Made by a program: the position numbers and the translations under genes. Shown piece by piece: positions 35,665 through 43,503 of a DNA stretch of 64,000 nucleotides (positions are counted from its first letter, which is position 1; every line of letters begins with the position of its first letter). The notes under the pieces are model-generated. The model was given only the letters and a program-made list of their open reading frames with translations. It did no database searches and was not told the DNA's origin. Origin of the DNA: CAVQBP01 sp963740945 (GTDB lineage Bacteria; Bacteroidota; Ignavibacteria; Ignavibacteriales; Ignavibacteriaceae); NCBI GenBank assembly GCA_963740945.1, contig CAVUGE010000043.1, positions 93,577-157,576 on the forward strand. The letters run 5' to 3'.

Positions 35665-36408
35665 TTAGCTACCGAGAAACAATCTCAACGCTTCTTTAAA
35701 GCTGGGAGTTGATGATACTTCACCGTGCGGAGCTCCCTTAATAATCCTATGTTCAAAGCGAAAACCCGGATACTTGCGACTCTCCAATCGATTAACAAGG
35801 GACTTAAATGCATCCATGTGATTAGGAAGATCTTGCTCACCAATTGATAAATAAAAGTTCACAGGCAATTGAGTTGTTATTCGATTGAATTCATCAAACT
35901 CTTTTTGGAAATCTAAGATCTGTGCAACAGCTATGAAATTTTTAAATGAATTGGTTTGATCCGGTTTGTATCGAAAAAACATTGATGTTGTGAAAATGGC
36001 TCCACAAGAGTTCCCCATAAACGTATTTTCAGATGGATTGGTTCGATATTGTTTATTGATATATGGTATTAGTTCCTTATCGATGAATTTTGCAAAATGA
36101 ACGTTTGTATCTCCACACATATCCCTGCTTCGAAATTGACGAATATCAGAAATACCGTATTGGCGCGGATAGGCGATGCCTACTACGATCACTTCGGGGA
36201 TACTTTTTAATGCAACAGCATCAGCAATTTGTGCATACTGGTTACGATTAAAAAGCCCTCCGTCTGTAATGTAAACGACAGGATAGTTTCGGTTGGTGTT
36301 CTTTATATATCCATTTGGTAACATTATCAACAGCCGATAATCCGCTTTTTGTGTTTGTCTGAATGCAATATTTTTTCTTCTAATTTTGTTGTAACCTGGA
36401 ATTGCCAA
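35665..36408 (-). CDS. Putative esterase (esterase D/Fes-IroE-like alpha/beta hydrolase)
   Basis: 247 residues. The nucleophile elbow is G-N-S-C-G in TFMGNSCGAIF, the acid is probably in LSIGEQDLPNH, and the histidine is in KGAPHGEVSSTPSF. An early YRLLIMLPNGYIKNTNRNYPVVYITDGGLF is the typical first half of PF00756 esterases. There is no signal peptide at this start, although many relatives are secreted, so the upstream part may have been lost. Members hydrolyse S-formylglutathione, siderophore esters or feruloyl esters. Confidence 0.85.
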   Translation of the reverse strand: MAIPGYNKIRRKNIAFRQTQKADYRLLIMLPNGYIKNTNRNYPVVYITDGGLFNRNQYAQIADAVALKSIPEVIVVGIAYPRQYGISDIRQFRSRDMCGDTNVHFAKFIDKELIPYINKQYRTNPSENTFMGNSCGAIFTTSMFFRYKPDQTNSFKNFIAVAQILDFQKEFDEFNRITTQLPVNFYLSIGEQDLPNHMDAFKSLVNRLESRKYPGFRFEHRIIKGAPHGEVSSTPSFKEALRLFLGS

Positions 36409-36457
36409 TCATTTTTATTTTTGATGGAAACAGACTGCGTATTAAAATATTTTCATA

Positions 36458-36604
36458 TCACTTCAACTTTGAACGAGTTAGCTCTAATATCCCTAAACTT
36501 TCTGCTGGTGATAGCTTGTACTCTTTTCTTAATGAGTTTATGAACAACTGTTCTGGGGTTTTTTCCAAAGAACGATCATATAAACTTTTGCTCGTCGTGT
36601 ACAT
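36458..36604 (-). CDS. 48-residue open frame with strong ribosome-binding site
   Basis: An ATG at 36604 follows GGAGG by five bases, an unusually strong site for this window. The product starts MYTTSKSLYDRSLEKTPEQL and ends ESLGILELTRSKLK. It has no membrane segment. It could be a small helical protein or the N-terminal stub of a longer, deleted gene (some DUF1670-like proteins start in a similar way, weak resemblance). An 11-bp inverted repeat (CCGGTTAGTTT at 36612, AAACTAACCGG at 36680) lies just upstream and may be its operator. Confidence 0.4.
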   Translation of the reverse strand: MYTTSKSLYDRSLEKTPEQLFINSLRKEYKLSPAESLGILELTRSKLK

Positions 36605-36700
36605 TTTTCCTCCGGTTAGTTTTTTTTTCTTCCAGTTACTTCTTGTCTTTCATAATACTAAAAGTAACCGATTTTTCCCAAACTAACCGGAAGATTTTCC

Positions 36701-37485
36701 TTATTTCATCAAAATCATTTTCCGGATTAGAATACTCTGCCCGGATTGTACTTTATAGAAGTAAACGCCTGAAGCAAACTTTTCAGCATCAAAATTAATT
36801 TCATAACTACCCGCTGATTTTTGTCCATTGACTAATGTTGCAACTTCACGACCAAGTATATCGTAAACTTTAAGTGTAACATAAGATAGTTCGGGTATTG
36901 AGTATTTTATTGTTGTTGCCGGATTGAATGGATTGGGGAAGTTTTGTTCAAGTGTAAATTTATATGGTACACTAACCTCAACATTAATTTCGCTGGAGTA
37001 TTCAAACGTACCATCAAAATCAGTTTGCTTCAACCGATAATAATATTTTCCACGATTAATCAGTTTATCAACATAACTATATTGATTTGGATTAGTTGTA
37101 GTGCCGTGTCCTTTAAGCCGGCTGATAGTTACAAAATCGTTACTGGCAATTTTTCTTTGTATTTCAAATAACCGGTTATTCAGCTCTTGTTCGGTGTAAC
37201 TTCCATTCCATTTGCAGCAGCTTTGAAAGAAGTGAGTTCTACAGGTACGATCACTTCCAGGGGTTTCCGGTACACACCGCTGCCGTAACTCCCGGCAAAG
37301 ATATTTTTATCGCTTACGGCAAGTGATGGTACATCAGTTATCGCTAACCCGGTATTGATCTCAGTCCAGCTTGCGCCATTGTTGGTGGAAAGAAAGACCC
37401 CGGCATTGATAGTCCCTGCAAAGAGATTTGTATCAGAGATGGCAAGAGACTTAACATTCAGGTCTGTCAGACCGTTGTTGACGCC
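36701..37485 (-). pseudogene. Shifted C-terminal part of the BNR-repeat protein (FN3-like linker and T9SS tail)
   Basis: This continues the protein at 37451-39040 in other frames. From 37485 downward one frame reads GVNNGLTDLNVKSLAISD, then more propeller blades, then IVPVELTSFKAAANG, the usual linker before the tail. A second shift near 37188 leads to NNRLFEIQRK, KYYYRLKQTDFDG and the sorting domain (NFPNPFNPATTIKY; VYDILGREVATLV; SGVYFYKVQSG). The tail itself is intact and well conserved. If the two shifts are sequencing errors, the gene would be one intact secreted protein of about 780 residues. Confidence 0.75.
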
Positions 37486-39040
37486 AGTCCAAGCTTAAGC
37501 CATTGTCGGTCGAACGGAAAATACCATCGTAGGAACCGGCAAAAACGATAGAGTCAGACAGGGCGAATGAATAAATTATCACGCTCGGCGGTAAACCGTT
37601 GGTGACAAACGTCCAATTCGCGCCGTTATCGTTTGAAACAGATACACCTTGATACTCCGAGGCAAAAACATTCCTTCCAGACGCAGCAAGAGCGTAAACA
37701 AGTCGATTGGACAGAACTTGACTCCAGCTTTTACCGTTATTCGTAGAAAGAAAGACGCCGGCGTTATAAGGAGTGGCAAAAAGGCCGGTGTCGCCAACGG
37801 CGAGTGAAGTAATTCTTAAGTCGGTCAGCCCACTATCGACTGCGGCATTCCAGTTTGAACCGTTGTTGGTGGAAAGAAAGAGTCCGTTGTCGTAAATTCC
37901 GGCAAAAACATTGGAACCCGAAATGACCAGCGACCTCACATAACGGTTAGTGAGGCCGTTGTTGACTGCACTCCAGTTTGCTCCGTCGTTGGTCGAAAGA
38001 TGGACACCGCCATCGCCAACGGCAAAGAGATTTGCACCCGAAGCAGCAAGAAAGGAGATTGTTGTAGCCGCCAAACCTGTATTGACCTCATTCCAGCTTG
38101 TGCCGGCGTTATTCCAAAGAAATACACCTGCTCCGTCGGTACCGGCAAACACATTCGTGTCGGTCCCGCTGGCGGCGGGGGTGGCGATAAGAGCATAAAC
38201 CTCCCCGATGGGAAAACCCGTATTGATCGGAGACCAGCTTGTCCCGTTGTTGGTGGAGAGATAGACCCCGCTATAGGTCCCGGCAAACACATTTGTTCCG
38301 GAGGCGGCAAGAGCATTGATATTATCATCCGTCGGTTCACCCGGGTAAACGGTTTTCCAGTTTGCACCATTGTCTGTGGAAATGTAAAGAAAGGGAGAAT
38401 CAGAATCTCCGACATAAATATTAGAGCCGGCAACAAAAAGAGAGCTGACGTCAAAGAAAGAAGAAGAAGTACCAATCCTAGTCCAGCTTGTGCCATTGTT
38501 TGTGGAAAGAAAAGCACCACCAACAGTCCCTGCAACAATATTTGTACCTGAGGCGGCAAGTGTAGTGATGTTGATTGTCGTCAAGCCGGAATCGACCGCC
38601 GTCCAGCTTGTGCCGTTATTAGTTGATAGGAAGACACCGCTGTTGAGGGTTCCGGCAAAGATATTGGTACCGGATGTGGTAAGAGCTCTGATTTCATTAC
38701 TAGTCAAGCCGGAATCCACCTTTATCCAGCTTGCGCTATTGCCGGTAAGTAGAAAGACACCGCTACGAGTACCGGCAAAAACATTTGAGCCCGAAGCGGC
38801 GAGCGAGTTCACCCCAATGTCTGTGAGGCCGTTATTGATGGCACTCCAGCTTGTCCCGTTGTTGGTCGAGAGATAGACTCCGCCATAGGCTCCGGCATAG
38901 AGATTTGTTCCGCTGGCGGCAAAACAACTGATGTTGCCGCCATAAGGTCCGTTCGTTTTCACCCATTGGGCTAAAAGGGAATTGGTTGAACAAAATAATA
39001 TTAATACAATAACTAAGACTAACCGTAATATTTTTTTCAT
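37451..39040 (-). CDS. Secreted BNR/propeller-repeat protein, N-terminal part (frame broken)
   Basis: 529 residues. A signal peptide (MKKILRLVLVIVLILFCSTNSLLAQ) is followed by about ten near-identical blades of 40-43 residues. Each contains LAASGTNxFAGT, then GVFLSTNNGTSW and a VDSGLT step. The repeats are so similar at the DNA level that long antisense frames appear; those are shadows. The frame ends with LDWRQQRSDRPEC. One extra base near 37486 explains this, since the next frame continues the same blade. Probably a surface or secreted repeat protein of the type IX system. Confidence 0.8.
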   Translation of the reverse strand: MKKILRLVLVIVLILFCSTNSLLAQWVKTNGPYGGNISCFAASGTNLYAGAYGGVYLSTNNGTSWSAINNGLTDIGVNSLAASGSNVFAGTRSGVFLLTGNSASWIKVDSGLTSNEIRALTTSGTNIFAGTLNSGVFLSTNNGTSWTAVDSGLTTINITTLAASGTNIVAGTVGGAFLSTNNGTSWTRIGTSSSFFDVSSLFVAGSNIYVGDSDSPFLYISTDNGANWKTVYPGEPTDDNINALAASGTNVFAGTYSGVYLSTNNGTSWSPINTGFPIGEVYALIATPAASGTDTNVFAGTDGAGVFLWNNAGTSWNEVNTGLAATTISFLAASGANLFAVGDGGVHLSTNDGANWSAVNNGLTNRYVRSLVISGSNVFAGIYDNGLFLSTNNGSNWNAAVDSGLTDLRITSLAVGDTGLFATPYNAGVFLSTNNGKSWSQVLSNRLVYALAASGRNVFASEYQGVSVSNDNGANWTFVTNGLPPSVIIYSFALSDSIVFAGSYDGIFRSTDNGLSLDWRQQRSDRPEC

Positions 39041-39081
39041 TTCTCTACCTCTTTAATATTTAGAAAAGTATATTGTTATTT

Positions 39082-39360
39082 TTATCTCAATAAAATCATT
39101 TTATTAGTTTGAGTATATGAACCTGACTTCAATCTATAGAAATAAATTCCGCTTGACAGATTTGAAGCATTTCCGCCATAGGCGGATCCGCCTCCGGTGG
39201 AGAATGTAACTTCATAAGTTCCCGCTGATTTTTGTTCATTAACAAAAGCTGCTGCTTCTCTCCCAGGTAAACTATAAACTTTTAGTGTAACGAATCGTTG
39301 TAGACGAATAAAACGGATTCGGATAGTTTTGTTCTAATGAAAATGTATGAACCGTACCAT
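39082..39360 (-). pseudogene. Relic T9SS sorting domain with an inserted palindrome
   Basis: Minus-strand pieces read TFSLEQNYPNPFYSSTTIRY, then after a small deletion and shift LKVYSLPGREAAAFVNEQKSAGTYEVTF, then SSGIYFYRLKSGSYTQTNKMILL and a stop at 39082. This is the tail of another secreted protein whose body is gone. Between the last two blocks an extra GGGSAYGGNA is encoded by the palindromic element at 39173-39200. Confidence 0.7.
39173..39200. repeat. Palindromic element with GGCGGATCCGCC core
   Basis: CCGCCATAGGCGGATCCGCC continues with TCCGGTGG. The core GGCGGATCCGCC (39181-39192) is perfectly symmetric, and the flanks CCGCCATA / TCCGGTGG extend the symmetry imperfectly. The G/C content is far above its surroundings. 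The length keeps the reading frame of the sorting-domain relic, so the element could have been inserted while the gene was still active. Confidence 0.55.
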
Positions 39361-39853
39361 GATTTTGATTTTTCACTCCGGTGACGGTAACATTACTAAA
39401 CGAAAAATTTTAAAAATTAAGATTTCCCTCTAAAACAATTCGAAATCCGATTAAAAACTTAATAAGTAGTATTTAAATGACGTTCTAAAATTCAATTCAA
39501 TAAAAGACAGACATTAATTAACTTTTTTGAATAATTTTATTAATAATAATCCATAATATGTGACAGAATGCACAAACGTAAATTGTTATCTACATATTAA
39601 TCATTTGACTGATTATTACAGTATTGATGATTAAAAAATATAGAGGTCATGGGTCATTTATAGTCATTCAATGGTCATTCGTAGTCATTTATGGATGGTA
39701 GTAAGGTGATAAGTTTTAAATCGGTATTTTGGAAATAAGTTTTATCGGTGGTGACAATCAATAGTCATTGGATATTCAATTGTAATTGAGTATGAGAATT
39801 GAAGGGGCATTATAGCATCTCATATTCAGGGCAAAGGTATATGCAATTCTATA
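39361..39853. other. Non-coding AT-rich stretch with TAGTCATT repeats
   Basis: About 490 bases without a gene. Between 39645 and 39775 the word GTCATT recurs five times, mostly as (T/A)GTCATT(T/C) with spacings of 10-14 bases (GGTCATTTATAGTCATTC, GGTCATTCGTAGTCATTT, and one later copy). They are direct repeats without secondary structure. Function unknown. Confidence 0.35.
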
Positions 39854-39887
39854 AAACCTCCGGGGTTTTTAAAAACCCCGGAGGTTT
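39854..39887 (-). terminator. Perfect 34-bp palindromic terminator
   Basis: Seventeen bases (AAACCTCCGGGGTTTTT) are followed immediately by their exact reverse complement. It lies six bases beyond the stop codon of the HTH gene. On the minus strand the hairpin is followed by TTTTAT. The stem has a G/C-rich base and an A/T tip, and it would work in both directions. Confidence 0.75.
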
Positions 39888-39892
39888 GAAGT

Positions 39893-40225
39893 TTATTTAG
39901 ATTCTTTAAATTGACTCTTGAAAATAGTTTGATAAGATTTTATAATTTCATTCTGTTTTTCAAGGAGATCCTCCAGTTCATTAACCTTTTTCTCCAGTTC
40001 TATCAACCTTGAACCTTCCTTGCCGCGTTTTCTGTACTCTTGTTCATTCTTTAACGTGTTTACATTTATACCCGCCTTTCGGACAACTGCCATAAATTTT
40101 GCGGACTGCTTTTTTACACCTCTTGAAACCTTAGGCTCCGATAATCCCATTTTTCTTGCAAATTCGATCTGGCTTCCGAATTTATCTAGTATGGCATCCC
40201 TAAGGATTTCAGGTTCAATAGACAT
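39893..40225 (-). CDS. Small HTH DNA-binding protein with C-terminal coiled coil
   Basis: 110 residues. Residues 8-45 form a Cro/C1-like helix-turn-helix (AILDKFGSQIEFARKMGLSEPKVSRGVKK). Residues 70-105 are a clear coiled coil (LIELEKKVNELEDLLEKQNEII) that would mediate dimer formation. A dimeric repressor of phage or plasmid style is likely. Several palindromes precede the start (40256-40316), which fits self-regulation. It has its own terminator. No other phage genes are seen nearby. Confidence 0.75.
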   Translation of the reverse strand: MSIEPEILRDAILDKFGSQIEFARKMGLSEPKVSRGVKKQSAKFMAVVRKAGINVNTLKNEQEYRKRGKEGSRLIELEKKVNELEDLLEKQNEIIKSYQTIFKSQFKESK

Positions 40226-40255
40226 TTTATACTTGTCCTTTCTTATCTTATATTA

Positions 40256-40316
40256 TAATAATAATTATTATTTATTTTATAACTAATTGTTATAACTTAA
40301 TACTATAAAGTTATAA
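40256..40316. promoter_or_regulatory. Palindrome array upstream of the HTH gene, candidate operator
   Basis: Three symmetric elements lie within 61 bases: AATAATAATTATTATT (40256-40271), ATAACTAATTGTTAT (40279-40293), and TTATAACTT ... AAGTTATAA (40290-40316, perfect 9-bp arms, 9-base spacer). ATAAC/GTTAT half-sites recur in the last two, which favours one repeated binding motif over chance. The array sits 30-90 bases before the HTH start codon. Confidence 0.5.
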
Positions 40317-40597
40317 AATATTAATTATAGTTTCAAATATTGTGGTTAATTTCAATTATAAGACGGAATAATGGAGTAGTGGAATTATGGAATAATGTAT
40401 GAGAAAAAATATCTGACAATTAAGCTTAACCAATATTCATCCTAATGATTTTGATAATTGGTCAGTTGGAGATTGGAGAAATTTGGGTTTGATCTTTTTG
40501 GTTGGTTACAATTTATAAAGTGTACTCTTTAATTTAACTTTTTCGATGGATCTAAAACTTTAAGGGAATTGTTATACACTAAACTATACTTAGAAAG

Positions 40598-41188
40598 ATG
40601 TTGAATCAAAACTTCGTATTTGTTGGTACTCTCATTGGGGTAGTTGGTGCTGTTGCATATCTAATAGATGTCGTAAAGGGGAAGATAAGGCCAAACAGGG
40701 TCTCATTCTTGCTTTGGTCGATAGCTCCTTTTATTGCTTTTGCCGCACAAATCAAGCAAGGTGTTGGTCTTGAATCTTTAATGACGTTTAGTACTGGTTT
40801 TTTGCCATTTTTAACATTTGGTGCTTCTTTTGTTAATAAAAAGGCTGAGTGGAAAGTAACCAGCTTTGACCTGGTATGCGGTTTTCTTTCTATTGTTGGA
40901 TTAATTTTGTGGTTAATAACAAAAGTCGGCAATATAGCTATCTTCTTTAGCATAGTTGCAGATGGTTTAGCGGCAGTACCGACAATTGTTAAGTCATATA
41001 AATATCCTGATACCGAACTAGCTTGGCCTTGGTTGGCAACAGTATTTGGCGTAGTTCTTACGTTACTAACCATTAAAGAGCTTACCTTTGCTAATTCCGG
41101 GTTCATTGTTTATATTCTTCTTGTTAACACCTTCATATTTGGACTAATTCAATTTAGAATTGGAGAAAAGTTTGGTTACAAGGGGTAA
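40598..41188 (+). CDS. Membrane protein with tandem PQ-loop-like halves
   Basis: 196 residues, six hydrophobic segments. Two similar halves are visible: VGAVAYLIDVVKGKIRPNRVSFLLWSIAP, and FSIVADGLAAVPTIVKSYKYPDTELAWPWLATVFG. Each has a Pro in the loop between helices, as in PQ-loop/SWEET-type folds. The family is widespread but uncharacterised, so transport is only a suggestion. No ribosome-binding site is evident. It may share a transcript with the lipoprotein fragment that follows. Confidence 0.6.
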   Translation: MLNQNFVFVGTLIGVVGAVAYLIDVVKGKIRPNRVSFLLWSIAPFIAFAAQIKQGVGLESLMTFSTGFLPFLTFGASFVNKKAEWKVTSFDLVCGFLSIVGLILWLITKVGNIAIFFSIVADGLAAVPTIVKSYKYPDTELAWPWLATVFGVVLTLLTIKELTFANSGFIVYILLVNTFIFGLIQFRIGEKFGYKG

Positions 41189-41260
41189 ATGATTCTTTTT
41201 GTCAATTTTCGAACATTGATATCCCAAAGGGTTCGTAAGGTATTTAAGGAGAATAGTAAA

Positions 41261-41443
41261 ATGTATATTAATACTTTAAAATATTTAATGAAGGGACATC
41301 TTTTAATTCTTCTTTTATTATTTGGCTGTTCATCATTAGAAACAGCTCAGAATGGCATTCGATGGTTATTCGGTAGACATTCAATTGTTCCCATCTATTC
41401 TAATCGAAGATTTACAGCCCGATTCAATAATGTTCTATTTTGA
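41261..41443 (+). CDS. Short lipoprotein, probably a truncated gene
   Basis: 60 residues from an ATG that follows AAGGAG by nine bases. The signal (KGHLLILLLLFGC) has a lipobox before the Cys. Only about 35 residues of mature protein follow (SSLETAQNGIRWLFGRHS...), with no recognisable fold, before a stop. Degenerate repeat DNA and an insertion sequence lie directly downstream, so the rest of the gene was probably lost. Confidence 0.45.
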   Translation: MYINTLKYLMKGHLLILLLLFGCSSLETAQNGIRWLFGRHSIVPIYSNRRFTARFNNVLF

Positions 41444-41502
41444 GAAAAACGGCTCTCATCCCCCTATTTTTAAAGAGAAAATTTTTTAGGCATATATAAG
41501 TA

Positions 41503-41546
41503 TACCTCACCCCTAGTTTTGTTTAAAAACCGGTAGTTGAGAGGCT
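41503..41546. repeat. Interspersed repeat relic, copy 2
   Basis: TACCTCACCCCTAG and GTAGTTGAGAGGCT occur here 17 bases apart. They match the two ends of the element at 450-527 in order and orientation. This lies 150 bases outside the insertion sequence. Confidence 0.4.
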
Positions 41547-41597
41547 GTTTTTGACGAAAAATCAAAAAATAAAAGACCACTTCAATTGTAATTTGTT

Positions 41598-43217
41598 CTA
41601 GGTATTTGATCCCACGGTTAAAGAGGCTGTGTGAAAATACAGAAAAACCGCTAGGAGGGGGCGTAATTTTCCTCTTAAACCAATGGATAAAGGGTCTGTT
41701 GTACAACTATTTAATTTTGCTTGCCTAAAATTGAAGATGAGCAGAGACAATTTCGGCAAAAAGTTTAATAATTTACTATTCCTAAATATATTTTTGGGAA
41801 GGAATTTTAGAAATTGAACTCCTTTCATTGGTCTTCTTCTTAGAACTATCATTAATCTTTTCAAGTTCTGAACAGAAGCTATCAAATATGATTTTTTCTG
41901 TGCATTAGCTATCCCTCTTGTCATAAATTTCTTCAGAGTATGATTAGCCTTAGCTTCAGCAAATAATCCCTCTGAAACTGTTTTTCTTATTATATATGCT
42001 TGTCTTGCCCGTGGTGTTTTCAGTCTTTCTTTTAATCTTTCGTATTCCTTATAATAAATTGTTCTGCTTATGCTTCTACTTTTTGCATTCTGACAGCACT
42101 CTTTTTTTAAGGGACATTCCAGACAATCCTCTTCTCTAGCTTTATATCTATCACGCTGATATTTCTTATCATAGCTATAATATTCCAGCGGTTTATTATT
42201 CGGACAAATAAACAAATTTTCTTCTTCATTATAGTTAAATTGCTTATTAGCTATTACTTTTGGATGATTAATTCGCTGGGTTGGAATAAAGGCTTTTGTT
42301 CCACATCTCTCAAAATCTCTTAAATTTTCACCTGAACTATATCCTTTATCTGCAGATACTTCTTCTATGGATAGTCCTAATTGTTCTAATCTTCTTTCTG
42401 CTCTTTGATATACTTCAAAAAGTACTTTTGAATCTCTTCTATCAGCATAAGTAGTCAACACATCAGTGATAATTCTATGTTTACTGTCTGCACTATAATG
42501 CGTTGAATAATATAATCCGGTTGGCTTTCCTGGTTTACTGGTTATTCTACTATCTGGGTCAGTTCTACTGAAATATATTTTATTTTTATCTTTTTGATTG
42601 TGATTTTTCTTTTTACTATCAGCCTTTTCTAATTTTAATTCCACTTCAGCTTTAATATCTATTTCATTTTCTTCTTTGAGCCCCTCTAGATTTTCTTTAT
42701 AGGCTTTATCCGCAAATTCTTTTACACTTAGCTTCGGCTCTTTTCTTTCTATACTTTCCAAAGACGCATTTGCCTTTACTAAAGTTGAATCTATTGATTG
42801 ATGTTTGCCTTCTATCAATCCAGCCTCATTACATTTCTCTAATATCCTATCGAATATTAATTCAAATGTTTCTTGCTTTATTAATATTCTTGTCCTCGAT
42901 ATTGTTGAATGCCACGGTAATTTTTCATCTATATCATATCCCAGAAAATACCTCACACTTATTCTGTCACTGGCTTTCCTTATTAGCTCTCTATCTGAGG
43001 TTATATCTTCTAAAAATCCAAATAGATTTATTTTGAAAAATACTACCGGGTCTATTGACGGATTCCCTGTCTTTCCATAAAGGCTTTTGCATTCTTGATA
43101 AACAAATCTCAAATCTAAGATTTGTTCTACTCTTCTGTAGTATTCATCCTTAGGTACAAGATCATCAATTGATAAATTATAAACTAATTTCGGCTCAAAT
43201 TTCTTTTTCCCTAGCAT
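41598..43217 (-). CDS. IS1182-family transposase
   Basis: 539 residues in the open frame. The N-terminal DUF772 domain (residues 15-90: PKDEYYRRVEQILDLRFVYQ; YFLGYDIDEKLPWHSTISRTRI) is followed by a DDE catalytic core. Candidate acidic residues lie in HQSIDSTLVKANAS, SADKGYSSGEN and VSEGLFAEAKANHTLKKFMTRG. A Cys cluster (CLECPLKKECC) lies in between. About 508 residues are encoded inside the element. The frame then passes through the left terminal repeat without a stop and ends 94 bases outside, so the last 31 residues come from host DNA. Confidence 0.92.
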   Translation of the reverse strand: MLGKKKFEPKLVYNLSIDDLVPKDEYYRRVEQILDLRFVYQECKSLYGKTGNPSIDPVVFFKINLFGFLEDITSDRELIRKASDRISVRYFLGYDIDEKLPWHSTISRTRILIKQETFELIFDRILEKCNEAGLIEGKHQSIDSTLVKANASLESIERKEPKLSVKEFADKAYKENLEGLKEENEIDIKAEVELKLEKADSKKKNHNQKDKNKIYFSRTDPDSRITSKPGKPTGLYYSTHYSADSKHRIITDVLTTYADRRDSKVLFEVYQRAERRLEQLGLSIEEVSADKGYSSGENLRDFERCGTKAFIPTQRINHPKVIANKQFNYNEEENLFICPNNKPLEYYSYDKKYQRDRYKAREEDCLECPLKKECCQNAKSRSISRTIYYKEYERLKERLKTPRARQAYIIRKTVSEGLFAEAKANHTLKKFMTRGIANAQKKSYLIASVQNLKRLMIVLRRRPMKGVQFLKFLPKNIFRNSKLLNFLPKLSLLIFNFRQAKLNSCTTDPLSIGLRGKLRPLLAVFLYFHTASLTVGSNT

Positions 43218-43288
43218 TTCTTCTTTCCCTCTTTTTAGGCTATTATTGTCATAAAAACAAATAATGTGCCTAGTTGTGCAACAGACCC
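41692..43288. mobile_element. Complete IS1182-type insertion sequence
   Basis: Left end GGGTCTGTTGTACAACTA (41692-41709) and right end TAGTTGTGCAACAGACCC (43271-43288) are inverted repeats matching at 17 of 18 positions. Both ends are flanked by the same TAAA (41688-41691 and 43289-43292), a likely 4-bp target duplication. The element is 1597 bp and encodes one transposase on the minus strand. Since both ends and the target repeat are nearly intact, the insertion looks recent. Confidence 0.88.
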
Positions 43289-43349
43289 TAAATCCGTTGG
43301 TTAATGATATTCATACAGCTAAAGCCATCTTTGTTTTTTGTTCACTGAT

Positions 43350-43369
43350 CCCCCGGCTAAAGCCGAGGG
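43350..43369. repeat. Small G/C-rich hairpin
   Basis: CCCCCGGCTAAAGCCGAGGG folds into a stem (CGGCT/AGCCG) with mismatched outer pairs. It lies between the insertion sequence and the alpha-2-macroglobulin gene, and the spacing does not suggest a terminator. Confidence 0.35.
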
Positions 43370-43503
43370 CAATTTTCTGCAGCAAGGAACTAATTCAAAA
43401 TCCCTTTGTTAAAATGAGCAGATGATGAAAAGATTCATGATGGGAATGTGAAAAAAAGGGAGAAGTTTCATTATTTTTATAGTTAACCTAAAACAGGAAA
43501 GAT

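Noticed and set aside
37579..38876. Long antisense and shifted frames in the BNR gene
   Set aside because: They repeat with the 120-130-base blade period and are by-products of the near-identical repeats.
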